Shown one piece after another: positions 23,521 through 34,146 of a stretch of DNA of 64,000 bases (positions are counted from its first letter, which is position 1; the number at the start of each line of letters is the position of its first letter). The stretch comes from Amoeboaphelidium protococcarum. Lineage: Eukaryota; Aphelidiomycota; Aphelidea. A model generated the notes under the pieces. The model was not told the DNA's origin. It worked only from the letters and a program-made list of their open reading frames with translations, and did no database searches. The DNA is taken from assembly GCA_023515745.1 (NCBI GenBank), contig JALECJ010000257.1:188687-252686 (forward strand), written 5' to 3'. Both the position numbers and the translations under genes were made by a program.

Positions 23521-23693
23521 TGATGACATCTTGAAAGTGTCTTCAACTAAATATATTAGATTCATTTGATTTTGAGCGTGCTATGTTAATTTCAGGGGTA
23601 GAAGCATTTTGATACTTTTGCCCGAGTCTCTCCATTGTAGACTTTCTCTCGTTATCATCGATAGCGATATACATTGTCAGCTATTACAGCAAT

Positions 23694-24758
23694 ATGCAGC
23701 TGCTTAACGTGATTTTGATCATGGCAACTATATGCTAGTAGTACGATGCAATGCATCCTTGGAGAGCGTTTCAGAGCTGGCAGAAGAAATAGACACCGAC
23801 CAGATCCTTTTGGAGCAGTGATTTTCTGGATGATATAGTAAATGACTAGAGTTAATTTCGTCAGTAGGTGTAAGGTAATGCGGCGCATCCAGTTGGAGCC
23901 TTATCATTAAGCAGAGAGTAATCTCCTCGCTATGATGCCGATGATGAAGGTGACTTCTATTTGGAGGCAGCAATCAAGGCCAGTCATCGGAGCAAGTAGG
24001 AAGAAGATAATAGACGCGCGTAGGGTATTAAAGTGGCAGCTGCTATTGATCAATAACGCGATCTACATGCTTTAGGTAGCGCCGCATTTAAGGCTCCCAA
24101 GATCGCAGCTCGTTCTCAGGCAACCTTGAAAGAGGCTATCGCAGCGGATATTTTAGATATGGAGTTTATGAAGTTTGACACGGTTGCGAGGTATGCCGAG
24201 TAATGCTATCTTAAACTGGCTGATCTAACACCTGGCGCTCCATAGTCTAAGGATGTCATTCCTCCGCTTGTTCAAGAGCTGGCTTCTGTCGTTATGCTGC
24301 ACAGAAAAGCCAAGTTTCCAATGCCACCTGCATTCCAAGAGTACTTTGATCTGCGAATGCAATTTGATAAATTCGAGAGTACGAAATCCCAAATGAAGAT
24401 TGCTAGTTAAGCTGGCTTTGGCAAATCTATTGCAGAGTTTGTTGGAATGGGCGAGCTTATCTATTACCACATCGAAACTAAAAATAATCTGGTTATAGAG
24501 ACATTGTCGTAATATATACGCCTCTTGCAAGATTTGTAAGCGCTGATCGAAGAGAATAAGGATATACATTGGGCTTATAATGAGGCCATGCGTATCTTTC
24601 AAAGTTAGTATTCCCAGCAGAGAAATAGGATTGGTGACATGATTAATGACGCGACTTTTAAGACATCAGGTCGAACAAAATGTCTGGCTGAGGTTACGAA
24701 CAAATGGCATGAAATTCTAAAAAAAATGCCTGCCACACCCCTTTATGATCTTTGAATG
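23694..24758 (+). CDS. secreted helical protein of unknown function
   Basis: 354 aa in one exon. The start at 23694 gives a short signal peptide (MQLLNVILIMATICQQYDA). The mature part begins Trp/Gln-rich, then acidic, then is mostly predicted helix with repeated Gln, Glu, Lys and Ala, giving a coiled-coil-like C-terminal half (about 230-345). Only two Cys residues are obvious near the end. No family or catalytic motif was recognised. Many Gln are TAA/TAG. It belongs with the neighbouring signal-peptide genes at 22.7 and 25.8 kb in composition. Confidence 0.6.
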
Positions 24759-24880
24759 AATTCAAAAGGCTTTAAAATTGGACCTTAAATAAAATAGAAA
24801 ATCGTTTATAGTTTTAGCCAGTTTAGCCAGCATTTACTTTCTACTTCGGATAAAGTTGTTTCGCTTTCAAATCTACCAAA

Positions 24881-25616
24881 ATGATGTCTTTGAAGGTACA
24901 CGCAGCCAGATTAATACATAGCCAGCTGATGAAAGATGAAAGCACTCTTAGTCGACCTCTCGTTCTATCAAAGGCTCATACTAATTTCAAGTTTGAGGAA
25001 AGTGATGTTTAAACTTTGCAGGTACGTACGTAGATTTGAAAACTGGCGAATCAAGGTACTATATAAGGGTTATGTGTAGCGTTTGCTGAAAGAAGTCAAG
25101 GATACTCATAATGTGAGATGTAAATTCTACGACACCGTGATCATATTGTATCACGAACAAGATTCTTTACTGTAAGGTACGGAAAATCAAGAGCCTGAGA
25201 GCAAGAAGTAGCAGCAGTAAATGACTGGTATCAAGAGAAAGTCTTTGGGGATGAATCGCAATGTGAAACGCGCGAAAACGTCGGGAGAAGGTGGTGGAGC
25301 CTCTTCAAGCTAAAGATTGTCATTGCTCTAAGCATAATTTAAGAAATAATGTGATCTCAAACGTCAATTGGCTTTACTATCCAAGTACAGAGAAGAAGGT
25401 GCTATACAGAAAACGGATTAGCTAACATTCAAATGGAGCAACATTGCTATCTAAGCTGCAAGAGATGTGCGTGATTTCGTGCAGAAAGGTCGTGACAACT
25501 ATTACAGCGACGAATCAAACGCGGTCAAATGCACTCTCAAGTCTATACTCAACTCACTTTGCATCGACGTGGAATAGCTGGGTGAGTATTGCGAGGATGA
25601 AGATGATTTTATTTGA
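24881..25616 (+). CDS. Sfr1/Mei5-like recombination accessory factor (tentative)
   Basis: 225 aa after removing an intron at 25022-25079 (58 nt, GTACGT...GTGTAG, phase 0). The N-terminal half is basic with a coiled-coil-like middle (LSLLQAQFKKQCDLKRQLAL). The C-terminal half has TFKWSNIAIQAARDVRDFVQ and ends CTLKSILNSLCIDVEQLG followed by an acidic DDFI. This order, with a Trp helix followed by a final 'LxxLxId' segment and an aspartate-rich end, resembles the Swi5-partner Sfr1/Mei5, which helps Rad51/Dmc1 filaments form. The match is by pattern only and could be mistaken; a generic coiled-coil protein is the alternative. Confidence 0.5.
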
Positions 25617-25839
25617 CTGTACAGTAAATGTCTTTGATTGAGTATTGATCTGTGAACGCGATTTGTTGTTTATATTGAAGCGCTTTGTAATACTGATCAA
25701 GGGGTAAAATAATATTTGCTTCCCCCGCTTTCGAAGCAATGTTCTCTTAGACGACTTTGCAGTCATTTCAAACTCAGCGTAGCCCGGCCTCTTATCTTCT
25801 TTTCTGTTAATTATTTTCAATAGAGATTAACGCGAAAGA

Positions 25840-26403
25840 ATGCATATTTAATCATTGTTATTATTACTGATTTTGTCTTGCGTGTCATTAGCCTCTGCAC
25901 AGCCGTAATGGTGGCGTAGACTGTTCAAGAGTGAAGACTAAAGAAATGCTGAGTTACCTGGCGAAATTGAGCTGCAGCCTGAAGATCCTACCAGAGTCGA
26001 GTAACCTGTTGGTGAAGGTGGTAATACTGCGGATGCCTCCGCTGAGCTCAGTGTTGTGTAGAGGGGATATGGGTTTTTGAGTAAAGGGGGACCAAACCGA
26101 GGTATTGTCTTTCCTGTCAAGAAATAGTTGAATGGCAAAAGTAAAGTAGATCTACAACTTCTGAGGCAACAGTTTGATAACTATGTAAATCCGAACACTG
26201 TCGAGTTTAGATATAGATAAAGAAAGCCCCAATAGTTATAGCGGTAACACCTGCAGTCCATTCACAGCGCGCAGTAGCTCGAAGTACCTGCCAATCAGAA
26301 GATGGCTCCACGTTTAGAAGATTAGCATCGTCCGCAATTCTATTCTGATATTGAAGAAACTGAAGGGAAGTGGGGTGGTGGTTAAGATGATGACTTTTAT
26401 TGA
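25840..26403 (+). CDS. small secreted Gln-rich protein
   Basis: 187 aa, one exon. A textbook signal peptide (MHIQSLLLLLILSCVSLASA) is followed by QPQWWRRLFKS, an acidic Pro/Glu segment, a Gly-rich FLSKGGPNRG turn, a Gln-rich basic part and an acidic end with GKWGGGQDDDF before TGA. No Cys is seen in the mature part, so it is not a disulphide-rich effector. Function unknown; it is the fourth product in the 22-26.4 kb run predicted to enter the secretory route. Confidence 0.65.
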
Positions 26404-26707
26404 TCACCATGATGTCGACTATTGACCATTTCGCGTCCGGATTTAGATTACTTGATGATGGTGGAATTTTGAAGATTTAAAGTGACTTTAATAATAATAA
26501 ATTTATAGAATACTACTCTTTATTGTTCTTTTGATGTTGTTAAATTTGTGCAAGTATACTGAAAATGAAAATACTGAGAGTTTAAAGACTTAACTCTGAC
26601 AGAGTATTTTTCGTCCACATTTCCCCCTTTCGATTTACTTAAATTTATTGAACAATCGTTGTTCGTCAATTTGCCAGACATCAGTTATTATAAAACTGTA
26701 ATTAAAG
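26404..26707. promoter_or_regulatory. AT-rich spacer upstream of the CDK gene
   Basis: No gene seen. Strongly AT-rich just before the CDK start; presumably its promoter and 5' UTR. Confidence 0.35.
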
Positions 26708-27886
26708 ATGGAAAAGTATGTTAAAATGGAAAAGCTGGGCGAGGGTACATATGCCACTGTGTTTAAAGGTAGACTCAAGTCGTCGCAGCAGTCACCAAGC
26801 AATGCCGGGATGATTGTGGCCTTGAAAGAGATCCGCTTGAATGAGGAGGAGGGAGCACCGAGTACCGCCATAAGGGAGATAAGTCTTATGAAAGAGCTTA
26901 AGCATCCACATATAGTTTCGCTCATGGATGTTCTACATACAGAGGAAAAGTTGGTGTTGATCTTTGAGTTTATGGACTTAGATCTGAAGAGGTACTGTGA
27001 CATTGCTGTGGATAAACTGTACAATCAGTAGCTGTAGTTGGCCTAGAAATCCGGTACGAGCCTCAGCAAACTTCCGCTCAAAGGACTCGAGGTTTCCATA
27101 ATAAAGTCATTTATCTACCAGATGCTGAAAGGCTTGCAGTTCTGTCATGAGAATCGAATTCTTCACCGGGACCTGAAGCCACAAAATTTGTTGATCAAAC
27201 ACGCCAGCATTGATGGAAATCCAAGTTTGGTGTTAAAGTTGGCGGATTTCGGTCTGGCGAGAGCTTTTGGTATCCCCGTGAATACATTTAGTAATGAGGT
27301 GGTCACTCTATGGTATCGCGCGCCTGATGTCCTACTGGGAAGTAAGAATTACAACACTAGTATTGATATTTGGTCGGCTGGATGCATATTGGGTGAGCTA
27401 TTTAACGTCATCTACCCACAGTACAGTGCGGATGGCAAAGAGAAGATCAACGGTGGGTGCAGGCCTTTATTTGCTGGTAAAAACAATCAGGATCAGTGCT
27501 GGAGAATATTCAAGATCCTCGGTATACCGTATGATAATCAGTCCAGCTGGCCAAAGTGCTCAGAATATCCAGAGTGGAAGACTGTGCTCACTTATGTTAA
27601 TTAGAAGGCCAGCAGCAGTGGCGGGCGGTATGGTGCATATGGTATCAGTTCTGTGAATGATGTCAATCAGCTGTAGTAGTAGATTGCCAACTCACTGAGA
27701 AATGTATTGCCACTTATGCATAAAAGTGACGTTGGTTCAAATGGTAATGGGTAGAATGGAGATTTCGATTGTGCCGACCTGTGCTCAAGAATGCTGCTAT
27801 ACCAGCCAGCTATAAGAATCGGCGCCGGAGATGCTCTCAGACATCCATGGTTTGATGATGTGCCAGACTACATCAAGCAGTTGTGA
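26708..27886 (+). CDS. Pho85/CDK5-type cyclin-dependent kinase
   Basis: 392 aa, one exon. All kinase landmarks are present: glycine loop [12 protein letters not shown] (residues 12-23), VALKEIRL with the ATP-binding Lys near 39, the helix [14 protein letters not shown] near 50, [10 protein letters not shown] near 152, [15 protein letters not shown] near 179 and [15 protein letters not shown]. The run [25 protein letters not shown] and the activation-loop sequence match Pho85 better than Cdc28. Pho85-class kinases with Pcl cyclins control phosphate, glycogen and cell-cycle signalling. It is larger than yeast Pho85 (305 aa) because of inserts after the hinge helix, after [10 protein letters not shown] (containing [11 protein letters not shown]) and near the C-terminus. 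Several insert Gln are TAG. Confidence 0.93.
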
Positions 27887-28011
27887 ATTTAATAATGAGG
27901 CTTAATATCATTTAGTGTAAGTTGAAATAAAGGCTTGATTTATACGATTGGAATTAAATTGATGAAATGCTACATTTTGTAATCAAGCATCATTGCAAAG
28001 TCTAAAGACTC

Positions 28012-29472
28012 TCATACTACTAATTCATCCTTCTTCTCAGGGAACGGTGGTAGCTTTACAGGTATAACGACATCATTGAAGAGATTCTCGAACCACTTGA
28101 CACGCTGATTGTCATAATGAGTCACATTCATATCTATACCGTACATGGTAAGATTGAGTTTATCACCCTTCTTCCACTTGGACACAAATTCCAGAGAATC
28201 GAAAGACAGCGGAATTTCAACATGAGACACAATCTGCGTTCTTTAATGGGCAGTCAGCTTGATCTCTTCAGTATACATTTTAATCAGTTTTATAGTCTAT
28301 CCCGAATCAGTAAAGTAAGTAAGTGATGTGTTAATCTTGCCCAAGTTTAGTGATAATACAGTGGGATTGTACATTGATATAGTAGCATTGGCTTTAATCA
28401 CACTAATGTACTAATCGTCGTCGTCATCATCATCTTATATATCCCTGATAGAACCAAACTATAAATTACGACCAACTTGTATATGAGAATCATCACCAAT
28501 GTCCATCAAAGATTCACATGAAACAACTGTACCATCATTATCCAAACTGAATGCAGTGCAGCTCACTTTCTGAATGTCCAGTTAATCAAAATACTATTTG
28601 ACATCTTTCACAATAGGAATATTGTAGTATATCCATATGTTTGTAAAGTACACGCCAAATAGCTTAGCATTGACGTGTCCTTCCAGATGCATTCTCCACT
28701 GATCAGGATGTGCATACTTTAATTCGTCGTCATTATTATAGATAAAACTTTCAACTTCTGATGCCTACGCTTAACTATCTGATAATACTTGATCCACAAT
28801 ATAGTCGACAGCACTAGCAATGAGTTACCGAAGACGAGCCTTCTTGATGTTGTAAAAGTCCATAGGAAAGTCAATGACAATTCTGTCTCCATTGTGATCA
28901 AACGCGCCATTCAACGATGTGCCAATCTTCAAACCCGTCACATCATTTGGAGTACCAGGAGGATTAATAGCCAGATTCATAGAGGACGGATAAAAGTGAG
29001 CCTTGACACCAGGCTTCTCCAAGTAGGCATCCAGCCAACCACTGATTGACTCGTTTCGCGCGTGAACTTTGTCCAAACGGATCTCGTTGAAAAGAACGAC
29101 CGGCGATGAACTCACCTGGTGCCTCACTGCAGCCGGGATAATCACCTTGTACAGCAGCGGGATACCGACAACGAACACCAGGACAAAGCTGATGACAAAC
29201 ATCAGGCAGCAACACTTGCCATTAGTCAGACGGTGGCAGCACTTGTTACGACTTCTCAGCCAATTACGGGGTCTTGCTGAATGGCCGCTGTTGTGCACAA
29301 ATTCATCTTTTACCATAAGTGGGTCATAATTCTCGTCGCTACTTCTACCACTTGAGCAAGAACATTCCTAGGAGGAACGTAGTAAGGCGGTCTCTTCATC
29401 AATCTAGTTATACTGTAGAGTTTACTAGCTCAAAGAGTGTGGTAATGTCAATTATTTCTCACGTTTCATCAT
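28012..29472 (-). CDS. DUF3712/LEA2-like single-pass membrane protein
   Basis: 486 aa, one exon. A 75-residue cytoplasmic part with Cys/Ser clusters precedes one membrane segment (CLMFVISFVLVFVVGIPLLY, residues about 88-107). The rest is beta-rich with repeated patterns such as VVLFNEIRLDKVHARNES, ISMYNPTVLSLNLGKI and EIPLSFDSLEF, typical of the fungal DUF3712 (Tag1-like) proteins with LEA2-type sandwiches on the vacuolar or lumenal side. In yeast, Tag1 signals termination of autophagy; transfer of that role here is inference. An acidic poly-Asp run lies near residue 350. The start chosen (29472) is the first ATG of a tandem pair; a shorter start at 29316 is possible. Confidence 0.72.
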
Positions 29473-29756
29473 TTCATAAATTATCAATGTAAATGATCTC
29501 TATAAAATGTGGGGCAAGAGAAAGTGACACTGATCGCGAGAACAGAACTCCATTCATTCCCCACACACTTTATCTTACGTCATCACATGCTCTCTAGGTT
29601 GATGAGTCAATGTCATCATGAATTTAAAGAATGGGATGATATGTAGAATATTAACTCTATATTATTTCTTATTCATTCATTAATGTTTTGTAATTGTAAT
29701 TGTGCATTATCTGCCTCCAGGCAATTATTTACACCATCAGGACTTGTGACGGCCAA

Positions 29757-31682
29757 TCAAAGCGATTGCCTTCTCTGTCGCGGGCGGTATCTTTTAAAGC
29801 CATCAACAGCCTGTCTCTGAGCTAGATCGCCATAATAGTCAAATCCTTTCACTTTTTAAAATAGGCCGCGGTCCTCAATAACGCTATCTTTTTAATTCAG
29901 TGGTGTTTACAACATTTGGCGTTTTAAGACTTCAGCCATTTCGATCGCTTTGACAGCCACTACTAACGCGTAATTATCTCTCATAATGTCGTGTGGGTGG
30001 TGAATGATTTTGGCTAATGTGACACAGATGGTAGCACCTGCAATGGCTACTGTCAAAGCAGGCTAAACTACATCATCCATAAACACTTCAAGATGCGGGT
30101 GGACGCTTTTACTCATTGAAGCTAGAGCAGATATTCCACTTAACATCGCAACCGGAATGTCATATTAACTGTCTTTGGTCTAATGGACCTTGGAGGTTAT
30201 TTCTTCAATCGACATGAAAGGAGTTGAGATTTGTTCAGATTGTTCCATAAACACCTTCGCCTATTAGACAGGCTTCCTTCTACCGTTTAATAAACTACTT
30301 AACCAGGTGAGATGCGGATATTCATCTGACTAACCAGGGACCGGATGAGAGTTGTATTAAGAATGTCTACCGTTAGCTTATGCAAAGTCCGAATTCATCT
30401 ACATTGGAATTAAAAACTTCAGTATAGGATTAGTCATCACATTCTCCTTATCCGCAAGATAATCAAACCAACTGAGAAGAGTCTTCGCCATTGCAAGATC
30501 TAGCACAATTTCAATCAGCGGTAGATGCAGCTAGAGATTAAAGACATTCACATCATAGAAGGTGGTGGACACGAATGAGTTGATATAGAAATCATGCAGC
30601 AGCAAGTATGAACTCAGCATTTCTTTAAATATCAACACTGATGCCTGTACACTGTCATCTTCATCTTTCATCTTTTCCTGCAGTTCCCTAATAGCCTACT
30701 CCATCATTCCCAGCTGCATATCAATTCTACCAAGAGTATGCAGAGATTGAACCGCATTACTCAGACCAGGAATTTAGAATCCACCCTCCAGGAAGCTCAT
30801 CTCAATAAGCCACAACGCCACCTCCTTCTGGGGTCTCAGATCACCATCTTCAATGCTGATAGTCTCTTTAAAGTCTGCAGTTGGCTCGGTAATGACTAAT
30901 GGGGGAGGAAAGTCAGAAGATGATAGACTATTACCGTCATCCTATGACTAGACACTGAGATTCAACGATAATTCTGAAAGAAATTCATCCTATTTCTTCT
31001 TAGCCATAGGTACTGAAGAGGACTTTAGCCAACGACTAGCTCTTCTCATGATGAAGCGCTTTCTCACTTTGATAGATTACAACACTTTCAAGTAATCGTT
31101 TCTTCTAACATAATTCTGCTCTTCATCGACACTAGGTATCTAAGGCATTGAATAAAACTTTTTAAAGAATGTCCATTTAACCAATCCATCAATCAGAATG
31201 TTCAACATTTGGTCTTGGGCCAACTTTCTTCTCTGCTATGCGGCGAAATATCTTATCAGACGAATACTTCTAGGCAGCGGATCACCAGAGGAACACGATT
31301 ACTACAAAATATCTTCACTTGTACTGGCAGCAGCACCATACCAAAGCTCATCATTGTTTAATTCCAGATCCTGATCGACGCGCTCTTGTCGTTAATTTCC
31401 AATCTCAAAGCCAATCACGCGCGACTTTGGCTAAAATCTCTAAGACTGCATTTCATACAATGCAGAATCTGATTTCACCTGATGCAATTCATCGTTTTAA
31501 TTGTTACCATTGCGCGATTGTGCATGACTTATCAATAAATGTCCAGTGCTGCGCGACTATCTCATCGGATACAGCGACGGGCTAGTGCCCAAGAGGGAGG
31601 AGGATCCATAGTCATCCTTTAGAAACGCGAGGCGGCTTTGCTTTCTAGACAGGCTTCCAGAACTAAGGACCCAGGTCGGCAT
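29757..31682 (-). CDS. 641-aa helical protein of unknown function
   Basis: One exon from ATG 31682 to TGA 29757-29759. The N-terminal 110 residues are Ser/Gln/Arg-rich. A basic helical region follows (RLIRYFAAQQRRKLAQ, DYLKVLQSIKVRKRFIMRRA), then an acidic linker, then a long predicted-helical domain (about 240-600) containing EVALWLIEMSFLEGGFQ, ELQEKMKDEDDSVQ, IEIVLDLAMAKTLLSWFDYL and SGISALASMSKSVHPHLEVF. The end is basic. No catalytic motif or family was recognised. The very regular codon-length frame without TGA over 641 codons makes it a real gene. Confidence 0.7.
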
Positions 31683-32331
31683 GACCCCCAATAAGAATAT
31701 CAAAATCTACGTTAATTTATTGTGCATCACTATCATCATTCTCCTGCATTTACAGCGATTAAGGATAAATAGTAAAATTGAAAATGAAAATATCGTAAAT
31801 TTGCTTAAATATCACGAGCCATTGTGGAGAAGTATCCGTCAATCGATCAAAATTTCACGAGTCGCGATAAGATCGTCCCGCGATCTAGTCCGACTTTTGC
31901 GCCACTGCTGACGATTCTCGTGTGTATACTCCCGAGTTTCACATCGACAAATTTTTTAATGCGCCGATTTATGGTAGTAAATTATATTGCCTTCGTTGGT
32001 TATATTTTCGATTAGTCATATGCGTATTCTTTACAAATTTTAATGAAGTTGTGATTAATAGGTACCGGTATCTTGTTTCGTAATACGGATTCTTAATGTC
32101 AAAAATGGCTTGGACGCGTTTCTCAGATGTGTCGCCATAGATTTGAATGTGATAGACTGAACTAATGGTCGCCCATAAAGCGGTCGTTTTAATGATTATG
32201 GCCTCACGGTAACTACCGGTACTGTTCCCGTTCAAACTTTCTCTCGCCGACGATCGTTAATTTGTGTTCGGCACTCTTAGTCTCGATCAACTAAGTGATT
32301 GATATTACAGTACATATAGCAACAGGTCATC
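31683..32331. promoter_or_regulatory. divergent intergenic region, no supported gene
   Basis: 649 nt between the leftward 641-aa gene and lipoyl synthase. A rightward 76-codon frame at 31681 with a hydrophobic start and a leftward frame around 31945-32235 exist, but the first overlaps the start of the neighbouring gene and the second has no ATG. Neither has recognisable similarity. The region presumably carries both promoters. Confidence 0.4.
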
Positions 32332-33516
32332 ATGTTAACATCGCTCGTCAAGAATAGGCAGAATAAAGTGCATATTACAATAAATTAGTATGCACGCTAC
32401 TCTTCCAGTAAATAATTAGATGGTATTTAGTAGCTGAATAAGAAACTGGAAAGTGGTCCACAGTTTGCAGATTTCCTCAATCAGCCTCTGTCTTTGGAGG
32501 AATCTCTTTAGTTGTCTGATGATGGTGATGGTAGTGGTAGTAGTGACAAAACTAGTAATACTCCTTAGACTTTAGACTAATCGCCAGCTTAGAGAGCATT
32601 AGCGAAGCATACAAGATTGCCAGAGTGGCTTAAGACTGAAATCCCCGTGGGTAAGAATTACAGTCAGCTCAAGTAGACTCTGCGATCGCTAAATCTAAGC
32701 ACAGTCTGTGAGGAGGCCAAATGTCCTAATATTGGTGAGTGTTGGGGTGGTGGAGAGCATTAGACTGCCACAGCCACCATCATGCTTATGGGCAGTGAAT
32801 GCACGCGTGGATGTCGATTTTGCAGTGTGAAGACCAATCGAGCTCCTCCACCACTGGACCCTCAAGAACCGCAGCATACTGCAGAAGCTATCAATAAATG
32901 GGGACTTGATTACGTGGTCCTGACTTCTGTGGACCGAGATGATTTGTCTGATGGTGGAGCTAGACATTTCGCCAAGACTGTGCAGTTGATTAAAGAGTAG
33001 CCTAATCCCATTCTGGTTGAGTGCCTCACTGGAGACTTTCAAGGCAATTTGGACTGTGTTGAACTTGTGGCCAAGTCTGGACTGGACGTTTATGCTCACA
33101 ATGTGGAGACTGTTGAAGCCCTGACGCCATATGTTCGAGACAGACGCGCATCATTCAAGTAATCTTTGAACGTTCTGCGTCACGCCAAATTGTCAAAGCC
33201 ATCTCTAATCACCAAGACCAGTTTGATGCTTGGACTCGGGGAGAAGGATGATGAGATTATGGATGCTCTAAAGTAGTTGCGCCAGAATAATGTGGATGTT
33301 GTCACATTTGGGCAGTATATGAGGCCTACTAGGAAGCATTTGAAGGTGGTGGAATACGTTCATCCGGATCGATTTCAGCACTGGGCTAAAGTGGGCGAAA
33401 ATATGGGCTTTAAATACGTTGCATCTGGACCTTTAGTCAGATCTTCGTACAAGGCTGGTGAATATTTTATCAAGAACATGATAAAGGAACGCGGCATCAG
33501 TAACGACAATATCTGA
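32332..33516 (+). CDS. LIP5: lipoyl synthase, mitochondrial
   Basis: 394 aa, one exon. It is a radical-SAM enzyme that inserts two sulphurs into octanoyl groups on lipoyl domains. The auxiliary cluster motif [12 protein letters not shown] is at about 126-137 and the radical-SAM motif CTRGCRFC at about 157-164. The closing RSSYKAGE motif is near residue 368. The region [18 protein letters not shown] has its Gln as TAA (33160-33162), and GGGEHQTATATIM uses TAG, both at conserved Gln positions. The first 60 residues are Arg/Ser/Gln-rich and suit a mitochondrial presequence. It depends on the mitochondrial acyl carrier protein, also encoded in this window (57.0 kb). Confidence 0.96.
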
Positions 33517-33754
33517 ATAAAACATATATATATTTTTGTACGATTGATTATAATTTTTTCAAGTTACTACTTTTAATTTCTTTCTATGGCTGCTATTAGT
33601 GTTCATTTCATAAAGCCATTTCACCTGAGAAAATTTCTCTTGCTTGGGACTAAACGAAATTTCAATTCCTCAACTCATTTCGCGTCTGTAAAGTGCTCTT
33701 ATCACTTTATTGTAATTTTATAGGTTTTGCAATAACAATAGATAATACTATACA

Positions 33755-34090
33755 ATGACTCTGTTGGGACGAAGGGCAGCGTGGAAAGGACCATATTTTA
33801 AGGCTTTCAATTTACCAAAGCTGGAGAACGCGTCAGTTGAAGGCACAGCAGCTGCTGCAGGAACTTCTAAAAATAGTAAAGGAAGCACTTTCCAGATGCG
33901 AACGACGGCGCGAAATTGCACTATACTCCCATCCTTTGTCAATCACACATTCCACGTCCATAATGGCAAGAATTACGTACCTGTGCATGTAACTGAAGAG
34001 ATGATTGGACACCGGTTGGGTGAATTTAGCCATACTAGACGCTTCACTCCCAACTAGAAGATGAAGAAGGATCAGAATAATCGCAAGTGA
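33755..34090 (+). CDS. mitochondrial ribosomal protein uS19m
   Basis: 111 aa, one exon. The start [15 protein letters not shown] and the blocks [33 protein letters not shown] and [12 protein letters not shown] match bacterial-type S19 throughout. An Ala-rich insert of about 20 residues separates the N-terminal block from the core. The end extends past the usual terminus by about 12 residues through one TAG codon to a TGA. It binds 16S-like rRNA in the head of the small mitoribosomal subunit. Confidence 0.93.
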
Positions 34091-34146
34091 TGATATTCGT
34101 TCATTCATAGATATCAACTGGGACTTTATAAAATGATTTATTGTAT

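Noticed and set aside
31681-31911. Rightward 76-codon frame with a hydrophobic start
   Set aside because: It starts on top of the ATG of the leftward 641-aa gene, has no similarity, and such lengths are expected by chance when only TGA stops.
31945-32235. Leftward frame of about 95 codons
   Set aside because: No ATG start and no recognisable similarity; it lies in the likely promoter of lipoyl synthase.
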